Notes under the pieces: generated by a model
What the model saw: only the letters and a program-made list of their open reading frames with translations
What the model was told of the DNA's origin: nothing
Databases searched by the model: none
Assembly (NCBI RefSeq): GCF_000372725.1
Contig: NW_005195300.1
Span: 223,816-287,815, forward strand
Source of the DNA: Emiliania huxleyi CCMP1516
Taxonomy: Eukaryota; Haptophyta; Isochrysidales; Noelaerhabdaceae
Reading direction: 5' to 3'
DNA length: 64,000 nucleotides
In this document: in pieces, positions 21,439-31,018 of the stretch
How the letters are laid out: each line of letters starts with the position of its first letter
Position numbering within the stretch: position 1 is the first letter of the stretch
Made by a program: the position numbers and the translations under genes

Positions 21439-22005
21439 ATGATAGATAACCACCCCGCCGTCGTGCTCCGCCTGCTGCGGGCGGGCGCAGACGCGGCGGT
21501 GCGCACCAATAAGGGCGAGACGGCGCTGCAGGTTGCCAAGGAGAAGGGCCACGCCGAGTGCGTGCGTATCCTCGAGGAGCATGCGGCGGCGGAGGCGGAG
21601 GCGGAGGCAGCGGCGAGGGAGGCGGTGAGAGCGGCGGCGGAGGCGGAGGCGGCGCGGCATGCCGAGGCGCTGCTGGCGGAGGAGGAGGCGGAGAAGGAGG
21701 CGGGGGAGCGCGCCAAGGAGAGCAAGAAGGGCAAGAAGAAGAAGAAGAAGGGGAAGGGCGGCGTGGGCGGCGCTGGGCCGTCGCGGGAGCCCGAGGATGA
21801 GGCAGCGCTGGCGACGGGAGAGGAGGCGGAGTTGGCGGCGGCGCTAGAGGAGAGCGCGAGGCTGGAGGAGGAGAGGAGGCGGGCGGCGGAGGAGCAAGGG
21901 TCGTCCTCTTTGGCTGCAGAGTCGCCGGCTCCGAGGGAGGAGGAGCCGCCGGCCGACTTCATCTGCCCGATCACGACCGAGCTCATGAGCGACCCGTACC
22001 ACCGT
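21439..22005 (+). pseudogene. Ankyrin-coiled coil-U-box gene truncated in the U-box
   Basis: From the ATG at 21439 the protein begins inside an ankyrin repeat (VLRLLRAGADAAVRTNKGET, ALQVAKEKGHAECVRILEEH). A long alanine/glutamate-rich charged coil and a lysine run follow. It ends with the first residues of a U-box, PPADFICPITTELMSDP, after which the frame enters foreign sequence and stops at 22020. U-box proteins are E3 ubiquitin ligases; this copy lacks most of the fold. The break coincides with the 3' end of a retroelement on the opposite strand. The true 5' part may lie in or beyond the assembly gap. Confidence 0.7.
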
Positions 22006-24470
22006 GCCGCCCGTCGTTAGCATGGCCGTCGTTACTTTCGCCGCCGCCTCTGCTGCTTGTCGGCGGAGCGCCTCGCGCCTTCCCTCGTCTCCATGCTCCT
22101 GGTCTTGTTCTTTTTGTTTTCCTGCGCTTCCTGTCGCTGGTCCGGCGACGTATCTTGCCGTCTGCCTTCGCTTCCTGGCGGGCCGCGTTTCCTTCCCCTC
22201 GTCCCGTCTGTTTTCTCCTGCGTGGTCGCCCTCGCGTGCGCCGCTCGCCGTCTGTTCTCCTCTCTGCTCGCCGTCCTTGTCCCCTCGCTGTCGTCGCTTC
22301 CCTCCGGCGCTCGCCGCATCGTCGTTCCTATCACCGCGTTTCCTGCGCCGGCCTTCGCCTCCGAGCTCGCAGTGGGTCGTTTTGAGTGTCATCCCCATCG
22401 CTCTCGTCGTTCTGCCTCTCCCCGCTTCGAGGCGTCTCTCTGCCTCTTCCCTTTCTTTCTCCTCGGCATCACGTTGTCGATGTCGCCTCCGTCGCCAGCA
22501 AATACACGCATTCGCCGCCCACTCCATTTCTCGTATCCTCTCCTTCCTTTCCTTCTGTCCCTCTCTCAGGCGTTCTGTTTCCGCGGCTACTCGTTCCTTC
22601 CTCTCCGCCTCGAGTCCCTTCCTCTTCCCTTCCCGTACTTTGATTATTGATGCCGCCGTCTGCTGCAGTGCCTTGAGTGAAGTCACCACCCGTGTGTCAT
22701 ACTCCCTCATGATGTCTTCTGGCGGGTCCTGGTCCATCACACTCGGCTCGGGTAGTCGTCCAGCTAGCAGTTGCTCCATCGCCTCCCATTCCTCGTCGCT
22801 CTCCCTTCTCCCCGCGCATCTCTTCGTCGCCCCAGCGATGGCGCGTACAGCGAGCGCCTGGGCTTCGCACTCTGCGGTGTGGGCGAGTGTCCGCCTCCTT
22901 GACTTCGGCGGCGTCCATCGTAGCGCCTTGAGCACGTCCGCCGCGCCTTTCCTCATCGCCCGGTGGTGCTCCCTCCTCTCCCCCTTCACCGCCTCGCACT
23001 CGGCGCATAGGACGTGCCTAGTGTTAGCTATTGTCCTGCAACATCCAGGATGCCAGCAACCTTCAGCCCCATCGGCACATGCTCCTCCTCCCTCCTCGTC
23101 CCACCCGTCCTGCCACGCCTCTGCCTCCAGGCTGGCCCTCCATCGCCTCCCGTGCTCTATACCTCGGGTCTGTCCCGTCCGCATGCCGTGTACCAGCCTT
23201 AGCCTCGCCTTCTCCCCGCAGGCCTCGGGCTGGCGCTGGGTCGATTTTGGACCCCGTTCTCTGTCTCCCTCGTATCTCGTGTCGCCTGATATCGTCCCCG
23301 TCGCCTTGATTACCGTCCTCCACACGTTGTCGTCTCCTCTCTTTCGCGCTGCGTGCCCGCCGTCCAGCCGCTTTCGTACCCACCGCCCAATTTTCTCCTT
23401 CGCTTCTTGATACAGCCTCCTGTCTCGGATCTCCGGCGCCTGCCCCTCCTCCTCATGCATGTAGATGCATGCCCTGTTCGTCACGTGTCGTGCTAGGTCC
23501 ATCTCGTACGCGCTCGTTACCCTGCTCCGCAGGTGTGCCTTTGCCGCCGCGTCCGCCATGGAATTGGGCGCGTTGCCCGCATGCCCCTCCGTGAAGATGA
23601 AAATCACGTACCCTCCGTGGCGCTGTATAATGTCGATTTGTGCTTGCACCGCCGCATTGAGTGCGCTCCTATTTGTCTCGCCGCGTGTCCGCCCCCGATA
23701 CGCCCGTTCGATCTCCTTGAGCGCCGTCTCGCTGTCCGACATTACTAGGCATCGGTGAGGCTGGAGGGTCGTTTCTGTTTCGTCCGCCTTCGTGCGCAGG
23801 AAGCTGTAAATGGCGTACATCTCGGCGTCGACAATCTCCCACGATCCCGGCAGGGCGCCTCCCCATATTCCCCGTCCTATTCGCTCGTGAATCTGTGCCC
23901 TGGTCTCTTGTGTATCGTCATCTCCCTCTTTCGGCTGCACGCCCTCCCATCCCCCGAATGATGCTAGCCTTCCGTCTCGAGTCTCCTTCAGCGAGGCGTC
24001 CGTCGCTGCCGCCGCTGTGAAGTGGTGCCACTTGTGCAGGCGGCACGCCAGGTCCCTCGCCCTCCACGTCGTGCTCGTTCCCCGCTCTCGCATGATCCGA
24101 CACTCGCTTTCGTCCATCACGATCTCGTTCTCGCCCTCTCGGTCGTGTAGTCGCTCTTGCGGCGCGCTCCGGATTGCGCCCTCCGCCTCGTCGCTCCTCA
24201 GATACAGTCGTAGGACGGGGTCGCGAGCAATGTCGTTCCTCCCGATCTCTTCGTATCCCGCCCTTCCTCCTCCCTTTGTCCACATCTCCTGTACCGCCCC
24301 TCCGATCTCCTCCTCGATCGCGACGTTGTCGAGTACCGCTTGCGGCGCACCTCGCCTCCACTCCCCGCCACCCACTAGGTCGTCTATCTCTTGCCCATGT
24401 CCGAGCGTGTCCGGTTCGTCACTCCCCCACCATGCGTCCCCGCCGATCGTCGCCACTGGTAGTGGTACGT
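22006..24470 (-). mobile_element. 5'-truncated non-LTR-type retroelement with RNase H
   Basis: One minus-strand frame is open across almost the whole element. Around 24015-23460 it encodes an RNase HI domain. ATDAS holds the first catalytic aspartate (near 24000), IVDAEMYAIYSFL the glutamate, VMSDSETAL the second aspartate, and GHAGNAPNSMADAAAK the last aspartate. Downstream is a cysteine/histidine cluster (CWHPGCCRTIANTRHVLCAE), followed by a long charged tail. No reverse transcriptase is present, so the copy is 5' truncated, as is usual for target-primed insertion. The uninterrupted frame suggests recent arrival. Confidence 0.75.
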
Positions 24471-24660
24471 CGCGTGGAGTTAACGTGCCGGGGCGCGGGG
24501 GAGGGCGCTGGAAGCAACACGGAGCTCCGTTGGAGGCGTTTTCAAGATTAGCGTGTCAGAGTGAAATGGCACTAGCCTTCACACCCTGCTCTCTAACTAC
24601 CTTCCAGCACATACACGTGTCAGTCGCCACGCATCCTCTTCTCTGATTCGACTTTTTACT

Positions 24661-27600
24661 TCAACCCGCCGTCGGCGTCGCGGAAGGGTCGAGGCTGTAC
24701 GTGCAGACGCACTCCATGCAAAAGAGGCGCTCCGGCGGCCGCGCGAGCACGCGCGCGAACCGCTCGCTCGGCGTCTCAGCGCCGTACCGCCCATAATCGG
24801 CAGGGACGGCGCCCGTGGGCGGCGGCGGCTGCGCGGGCGGCGTCACGCCACGCAGCAAGTTGATCGCGGACAAAGACAGCGACGCCTCGCACGCACAGAG
24901 CCCCGGCGGCGGCGCGGGAGCCGCCGCCGCCGCCGCGGAAGCCGCCGCCGCCGCCGCGCGACCGGCCTCGTCGGCCGCGCCCTCGTCGGCCGCGCCCTCG
25001 TCAGCCGCGCCCTTGTCAGCCGCGCCCTCGACGGCCACGCCCTCAACGGCCGCAAGGATCTGCTCCGCGATCGCGCGGACGACCGGCACGCACACCGCGT
25101 TGCCAAGCTGCGTGTACAGCTTGCCGCCCCGCAGGACAAAGCTGTCTGGGAAGCCTACCGCACCACCCACGGGACTGAACCCACACCGGATTCGGCACTC
25201 TGGAGGTATGGTAGGACGCCCTGCAGCCGCGCGCACTCGCGCTCCGTGTAGAAGCGAGGCCTGCCCGAGATGACCCGAGATTACCCGAGATTACCCGAGA
25301 TGACCCGAGATGACCCGAGAGTACCCGAGATGAGACCCGAGATGACCCGAGAGGACCCGAGAGTACCCGAGAGTACCCGAGATGACCCGAGATGACCCGA
25401 GATGACCCGAGATGACCCGAGATCACCCGAGATGACCCGAGAGGACTTCGTGTAGAAGCGAGGCCTGCCCGCCCGATCCCACGGGTCCGCGTCGCCCGCG
25501 CCGCCGCTCGCCCGCCGCGCCTCCTCCCCGCCCCCGCCTCCGCCTCCGCCGCCCCGTCCGCCCTCGCCCTCCTCGCCCAGCCCGTCGCCGCACCCCTCCT
25601 CCTCCTCTGGCTCGCCCGCTGTGGCGGCGGCCGCCTCCGCCACCCCCTCCGCCGCCTCCCCCTCCGCCTCCCCCTCCGCCCCCCCCTCCGCCCCCCCCTC
25701 CGCCCCCCCCTCCGCCCCCCCCTCCGCCCCCCCCTCCGCCACCCCCTCCGCCACCCTCGCCGGCGGCACAAACTCGGAGAAGCGACTGTACGACTTTCGG
25801 TACGAGCCTACGTGCACCACACCTCCAGAGTCTCGAATCCAGTGTGGGTTCAGCTCCTTGGGTGGTGTGGTAGCAGAGAAGGGAGGTGCGGGGCCTACGC
25901 GGCGAAGGCACCAGCCTCGGGGGCAGGAAGACGGTGCTGTGCCGTGTCTAGAGGATGTATACATATATAGTGTCTAGAGGACCGCGTGAATGCGAGGGGG
26001 CACGGATACAGTTGAGTGCGCCTCCCCTCGAGAGCCGTGGGTTGGGAAGACAAGAGAGCACGTCTGCCGCTTCTAGGGCGAGAGATATGGTGGAGATGCG
26101 GGGAGATATGGGGAGATCTTCCGCGTCCAGGGCGGCGAGATACGGGGAGAGATGTGGAGATACGGGGAGAGAGGGGGGAGATCTTCCGCTTCTAGGAGGT
26201 ACGAGCCGCGCAGCGTGCGCGCGGCGCCGCCGAGCTGGGCGAGCCGCCACTGCGGGTTGGTGCGCCACTCAAGCGACGATCGGACCTGGGCCGCCGCGAG
26301 ATTGCTCGAGATTGCTATCTCGCGCGCGAGATTGCCCGAGATGAGGCGTCCGCTCTCGGAGAGGGCGGCCGAGATGCAGAGAGAGAGAGAGGGTGGGAGG
26401 GGGAAGAGAGCGAGGTGTGTGCGTGCGTGTGAGGAGAGAGGTGATCGAGAGAGGCGCGAGATGGCCGTGGGAGGCGAGAGAGGGGCTGTGGTGGCGAGAT
26501 CAGCCGAGTCTTGAAAGACTCAGAGGGCCTGCCGCCACCGCATCTCGCTCAGCTCGTGTAGGAAGGAAGGAAGGAAGGAAGGAAGGAATGAATGAATGAA
26601 TGAGAACGAATGAACACGAATTAAACTAAAGTACGCGGACCTGTCGCCACTGCGTCTCGCTCAGCTCGTACCGCGACCGCTCCTCGTCCGCGAGCGGCTC
26701 GAGCAGCTCGCCCAGGGTTCGGTACTGTGGAGGTAGGGTACCAAGCGGGGTGCCATGGTACCCTACCCCCACAGTACCCGAACCCAAAGCTCGGTGCGCC
26801 GCGCCGCGCGCCGCGGGCAGCGACGGCCACCGAAACGCGGCGGCGGCGGCGGCGTCGCGGAAGGCGGCGAGGTAGAGGCGCTCGCGGTGCTGCGGCACGA
26901 GCGCGGCGGCGTTGGCGAGCTGCAGGCGGCAGTGGTACCTAGAAAAAGAAAAAAACGTGACGCCGGCCCTAGAAAAGGAACCCGTGTTTTTCTTTTTCAG
27001 GCGGCAGTGGTACCCGGCGCGGGCGAGCGCGTGGACGATGATGTGCAGTGCGTGGCCGTTGTCGACGCGGAGAAGATTTGGCACATTCTCAAGCAGCAGC
27101 GCCGCCGGCCTGCATCCACAGACACGGGCTCCGCCCCTCAGCCTCCCTCCTCTCTCCTCCCACCGGCCTCCAACAAGACAATCTCTCTCCGGACTCCCTC
27201 GAAGGAGCTCGAGGAGGGCCTTGTGTGTGTGCGGAGGTCCTCGTCTGGATCGCCCCCCCTGCCTGACGGTGTGGTGTTGGTGCCGCTCTGACTAGTCGAT
27301 CTCCACGGCGAGCTACAGCGAGCTCCAATGAGAGTCCCGAGAAGGTGCGCCGTGAAGGTTCCGTACGTGTCTGAAGGTTCACTGTGCTGTCGTGCGATTT
27401 CGGGCCCCCGAGGCTGTGCTCTTTGTGTGAAGGTTCCGTGAAGGTGTCCCGAGAAGGTTCCGTGAAAGTTCGCCTAGCGCCGCCGGCCTGCAGCGCGACG
27501 CGACGCGCACAATCTCGAAGAAGAGGTCGCCGCGCGCATCGCCCAGCCCGCGCTGCTCGCCGCTCCGCGAGAAGGACTGGCACGGGAAGCCCGCCGTCAG

Positions 27601-28134
27601 CAAGTCGTGCGCAGGCAGCGCCTCGTCCGGGACCTCCGTGATGTCGCCCAGAGGCGCGTCACCAAAGTTCCGCTCGTACGTCGCGGCGGCGCACGGGTCG
27701 ATCTCGGACGCAAAGACACAGCGGCCGCCGAGGCCGTCGAGCGCCAGTCGGAAGCCTCCCACGCCGGCGAAGAGCTCGGCGTAGCGGAAGCGCGGCGGCG
27801 GAGCCGGCGATGCGGCGGCGGCGGCCGCCGCCGCTGGCGAAGGCGCGGCGGCGGCTGAGACGTGCCGGTGACCAGTGGCCCAGCGCACCGCGCCGTCGCG
27901 AAGGAGGGCGGCAAGCGGAGCCGGGACCAACGACTCGGCATCCGAGCCAAACGCGTCGAGCGCCCGTGCGCCCTCCGGCGCGACGGCAACGGCGAGGTGC
28001 TCGCAGTCGTACTCGTGCACCTTTGTCCGCTTCTTGCGCCACTGCCGTTCGTCCAGCGCCTTGATCACGGTCTGGAGGTGGCGCTTTGGCGCGACGACAG
28101 CACCAACAGCGACTCCGGAGGCTGCTCCAGGCAT
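24661..28134 (-). CDS. C5 cytosine DNA methyltransferase, eight exons
   Basis: Minus-strand exons: 28134-27488, 27109-27014, 26938-26773, 26724-26641, 26285-26207, 25807-25465, 25260-25220 and 25154-24661, together 1950 bases (649 residues). Every junction is in phase. Motif I is FRYAELFAGVGGFRLALDGL, motif IV GFPCQSFSRSGEQRG with the catalytic cysteine, motif VI LLLENVPNLLRV, and motif VIII PQHRERLYLAAF. RPRFYTERECARLQGFPDSF and YTQLGNAVCVPVV correspond to motifs IX-X. A glycine/glutamate-rich low-complexity insert lies in the target-recognition region. No BAH, PHD or other chromatin domain is seen, so maintenance or de novo role is unclear. Introns 1, 5, 6 and 7 are GC-AG and introns 2, 3 and 4 GT-AG; intron 3 (48 bp) is also readable in frame. 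Several are bounded by direct repeats. Confidence 0.85.
25262..25448. repeat. 10-bp minisatellite in methyltransferase intron 6
   Basis: About 18 copies of a 10-11-bp unit (GATGACCCGA) fill the intron. It is bounded by a 23-bp exact direct repeat (25245-25267 and 25449-25471). ORFs translating as SRVISGHLG are artefacts. Confidence 0.9.
26562..26605. repeat. GGAA/TGAA microsatellite in methyltransferase intron 4
   Basis: Five to six GGAA-type repeats are followed by four TGAA units. Just outside, a stretch beginning CGCCAC and containing TCTCGCTCAGCTCGT occurs twice (26533-26556 and 26645-26668), one copy being exon 4 sequence. Confidence 0.85.
26715..26785. repeat. Inverted repeat around methyltransferase intron 3
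   Basis: 26715-26742 (GGGTTCGGTACTGTGG...) pairs with 26755-26785 (...CCACAGTACCCGAACCC) with a few mismatches. The 48-bp putative intron lies within it. The segment could be a small inserted hairpin element that is either spliced out or translated in frame. Confidence 0.65.
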
Positions 28135-28149
28135 GCTGCTCTCGCCGCT

Positions 28150-28245
28150 CCCTCGCACAACACTGGCGCCACTGGGCACTAACACAGGCGAAAAGAATTT
28201 TACAACAAAACTCCCGAAAAGAATTTCCGGACGCTCCACACTTAC
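28150..28245 (-). mobile_element. Retroelement tail copy next to the methyltransferase start
   Basis: In minus-strand sense: TTGTAAAATTCTTTTCGCC, TGTGTTAGTGCCCAGTGGCG, then GTGTTGTGCGAGGGAG, about 15 bases before the ATG at 28134. It belongs to the tail family at 155-345 and elsewhere, and probably lies in the gene's 5' leader or core promoter. Confidence 0.6.
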
Positions 28246-28438
28246 CCGTACGCAAAAGCATGCGCGACTTGCACTCTTTCGTGCCACTCGCTCGCCGGTG
28301 CGCGGGGCATGGCCTCCCGCGCGGCTCGCGCTCACTCGGCCTGCCTCCGCCTCACGGCCGGCCCTGGATCGCTGGATGTGAGGTTGATGACTGCACTCCA
28401 AGTGCTCCAAGTGCGGCGAGGATGGCGACATTGACGCT

Positions 28439-28818
28439 GTGGGCGGCACGGCGCAGTTCAATCACCCACACGGCGTCGCCATCAGCCCAGACGGTAGCGC
28501 TCTGTTTGTGGCAGACTTCGGCAACGACAAGATCCGGCGGGTGGAGGTGGCGATTGGAGCGGTGACCACGCTCGCGGGCAGTGGTTGGGGTGGCGACGCT
28601 GACGGCGTGGGCGTCGCGGCGCAGTTCTACTACCCCCACGGCGTCGCCATCAGCTCCGACGGCGGCGCGTTGTTTGTTTCGGACATGGACAACCACAAGA
28701 TCCGGCGGGTGGAGGTGGCGACTGGCGCGGTGACCACCGGGCAGTGGCACTGACGGCAGCGCTGATTGCTTGGGCGGCGCGGCGCAGTTCGCCAATCCAT
28801 GCGGCGTCGCCATCAGCC
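28439..28818 (+). pseudogene. Truncated NHL-repeat gene
   Basis: Three NHL-type repeats are seen. GTAQFNHPHGVAISPDGSAL and FVADFGNDKIRRVEV form the first, and FYYPHGVAISSDGGALFVSD the second. After a small frame change at about 28738, GGAAQFANPCGVAISL is the start of the third. The sequence is then replaced by retroelement-derived DNA. The repeats closely resemble those of the intact NHL-BTB gene at 31019-32692, so this is probably a broken paralogue. NHL repeats form a beta-propeller. Confidence 0.65.
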
Positions 28819-28829
28819 TGCAGACCTTG

Positions 28830-29210
28830 CGACGTCACCTCATCGAGTCACCTCATCGAGGTACTGGGCCCGCGTCAGCTTGTTCTGCAGCACGTTCGCC
28901 GCCCCCCAGAGGATCTCGCCGACCCCCTTCCCGAACCCACCGAACGACTCGAACAGCAGCAGCTGCACTTCAACGCCCTTGTCTTCCCTGGCGTAGCGAT
29001 AGTCCCCGCCGTAGGACGGTATGCGGCGGGCCGCCCACCACCCTGCCCCCCCTAGTATGCCATCGACCCGTCCCCTGCCCCCTCTCGCCCTTGCTCTTCC
29101 TATCTCCCTCCATGCCCTCGCCCCCGTACCCCTCACACTCCCCTCCCTCCCCCTCCCCCTCCCCCTCGCCTCCCTCTCCCCTCCTCGCAGCCCCACGAGC
29201 CACGTGCCCA
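28830..29210 (-). mobile_element. Retroelement C-terminal remnant, second copy
   Basis: Minus-strand sequence encodes YAREDKGVEVQLLLFESFGG, then GKGVGEILWGAANVLQNKLT. It is nearly identical to 53045-53340 for roughly 300 bases, including the flanking C-rich tract, so both are copies of one dispersed repeat. Confidence 0.65.
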
Positions 29211-30735
29211 AATAGGGTTTGTGGAGCGTCCAGAGAAACCTTTGTTACGTAATATCTCGGGACCGCGGACGCCATTCTGAACCAGACTAGATTTGAGAGC
29301 AGCACAATTGAAAGATCTAGATCTATTACTAATAAAGCCAGGGGTGGGGAGCTGGCCTTTTCAAATGGTGAAGGGTTAAATGGCTGCATTTTGACCAGAA
29401 GCCTTCTGGACACCTTCTGGACACCTTCTGGACCTCTTCTGGACACACCTTCTGGACATCTTCTGGACACCTTCTGGACATTCTGGACGTTCTGTACACC
29501 TCCCCTCCCCTTCAGACTCTTACTGAATATGTGATTTTTACATGTCAAGGCGGTGCACAACAACAAACATGCAAAACACTACACCCTCACCCTCCGGGCA
29601 CGCGCTTGCTGCCCGACACCCGCTCCGCCTCACCGGCTCCATCCTACGAAACGTAAAGATGGGGCGGCGAGTCGAGACGAGGAGGGTGGGAAGCGCGGCC
29701 GCTCGAGTAGCGGAGGGCGATGGGCGTGCTCTTCGCCTTGTTGGCCGCCTTTCCGCGCCCGGATGCCGGCGCTCTCCTAGGGCGGCTCGGCCCGAGGCAA
29801 GGCGTGTCGTCGTCATCACTGGAGCGGACGGGCGATGCCACGCGGCGAGAGAATTGGGCGCCGGGGAAGATGTCGTCGCCTTTCAAACACGAGCTGCCGT
29901 GCGTCAAAAGCGAGCCTGCCCTGATGACCCGCCCCGGCGAGAGCGTGTGCCAGAGGGTGAGGCGTCGGCCGGCAGCGAGCCGGCGCCGGGCACGGTGCCT
30001 CCCTTGACGGCGGCTGGCACCACAGACGCTGCGCGAGAACCCCCGGCGCCACCGACCCCGTCAGCCCCGCCAACCCCTCCAACCCGGGCAGCCGCCATTC
30101 CGCTGCCAAACCCGGGCTGCTCAGCCCGCTTGCTCGTCACCGGCGAACCGGTTGCGGCGGTGGTGCCGCCGGGGTGATGGCGGCATTCCCGACCGCCAGG
30201 ACCTGCATCTGCCTCGCGCGCTTGCCTTGCTGGTTTTCATTGCCGGCCCAACCACGACGGCGCCATCAATCGCCGGACGCGACGCGAGAATGTCAGAAGT
30301 GGATGGGGTTGAAACCGCGCGCTTGTGGTTCGCGCCAGAATGTCCAGAATGTCCAGAAGGTGCCTTTAGCAAGCTTTAGCAAATGTCCAGAAGGTGCTTT
30401 AGCAAGCTTTAGCAAATGTCCAGAATGTCCAGAAGGCCCGCAGGCCTTCATCAGCAAACCACAATGTCTCCTTTTCATAGCCCATGACTGACTGGGTAGC
30501 TCACTCGGTGGAGGCGACTGTTTGAGACACGTGTGACCTACGGCTTTACCTGACTGAGTGAGACCTTCTACAACACCTGAGGCCTTCTTCACACCTGCAG
30601 AGGACTCTCTAGACGTTCCCACATTCTTTTCCAACCTTCTGGACACCTTCTGGACATCTTCTGGACACCTTCTGGACATCTTCTGGACACCTTCTGGACC
30701 TTCTGGACATCTCTGGACGCTCCACAAACCCTATT
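29211..30735. mobile_element. 1.5-kb DNA element with perfect 26-bp TIRs
   Basis: 29211-29236 and 30710-30735 are exact reverse complements (outer end AATAGGGTTTGTGGAGCGTC). CCCA immediately flanks both ends, a likely 4-bp target duplication. Subterminal 11-12-bp minisatellites (CTTCTGGACAC type) lie at 29395-29510 and 30600-30720, with reversed copies at 30340-30445. No transposase is recognisable; ORFs inside look random. It is probably non-autonomous. Confidence 0.8.
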
Positions 30736-31018
30736 CCCAGTGTAACGGACAAAAAGAATTTTCGCCTTGCAAGTTCCAAAATCCTGCTCGTGCAGGTGGG
30801 GACCCTGTCCTCCTCCCCTATCCCTCGTTTGGGTTGTCTGTTTTCTTTCTTTTTCAGCGGGGACCACGACGCCAACCTCCCCGAGAGCCGAGTTGTCGCT
30901 CGCGGCAGAGCGTGGGTGCGTCCACACCGGGTGCGTCAATCGCCGCAAGGGCGCCATCCACTTTCGTATTCACAGCTCCTTCACACTTTATCCGTCACTC
31001 CGTTACGCAAAACAGACT

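Noticed and set aside
22004-23410. 468-codon plus-strand ORF
   Set aside because: It is antisense to the RNase H retroelement; serine/proline/leucine-rich shadow.
25281-25448. Protein repeat SRVISGHLG
   Set aside because: Translation of the intronic minisatellite; the spliced frame skips it.
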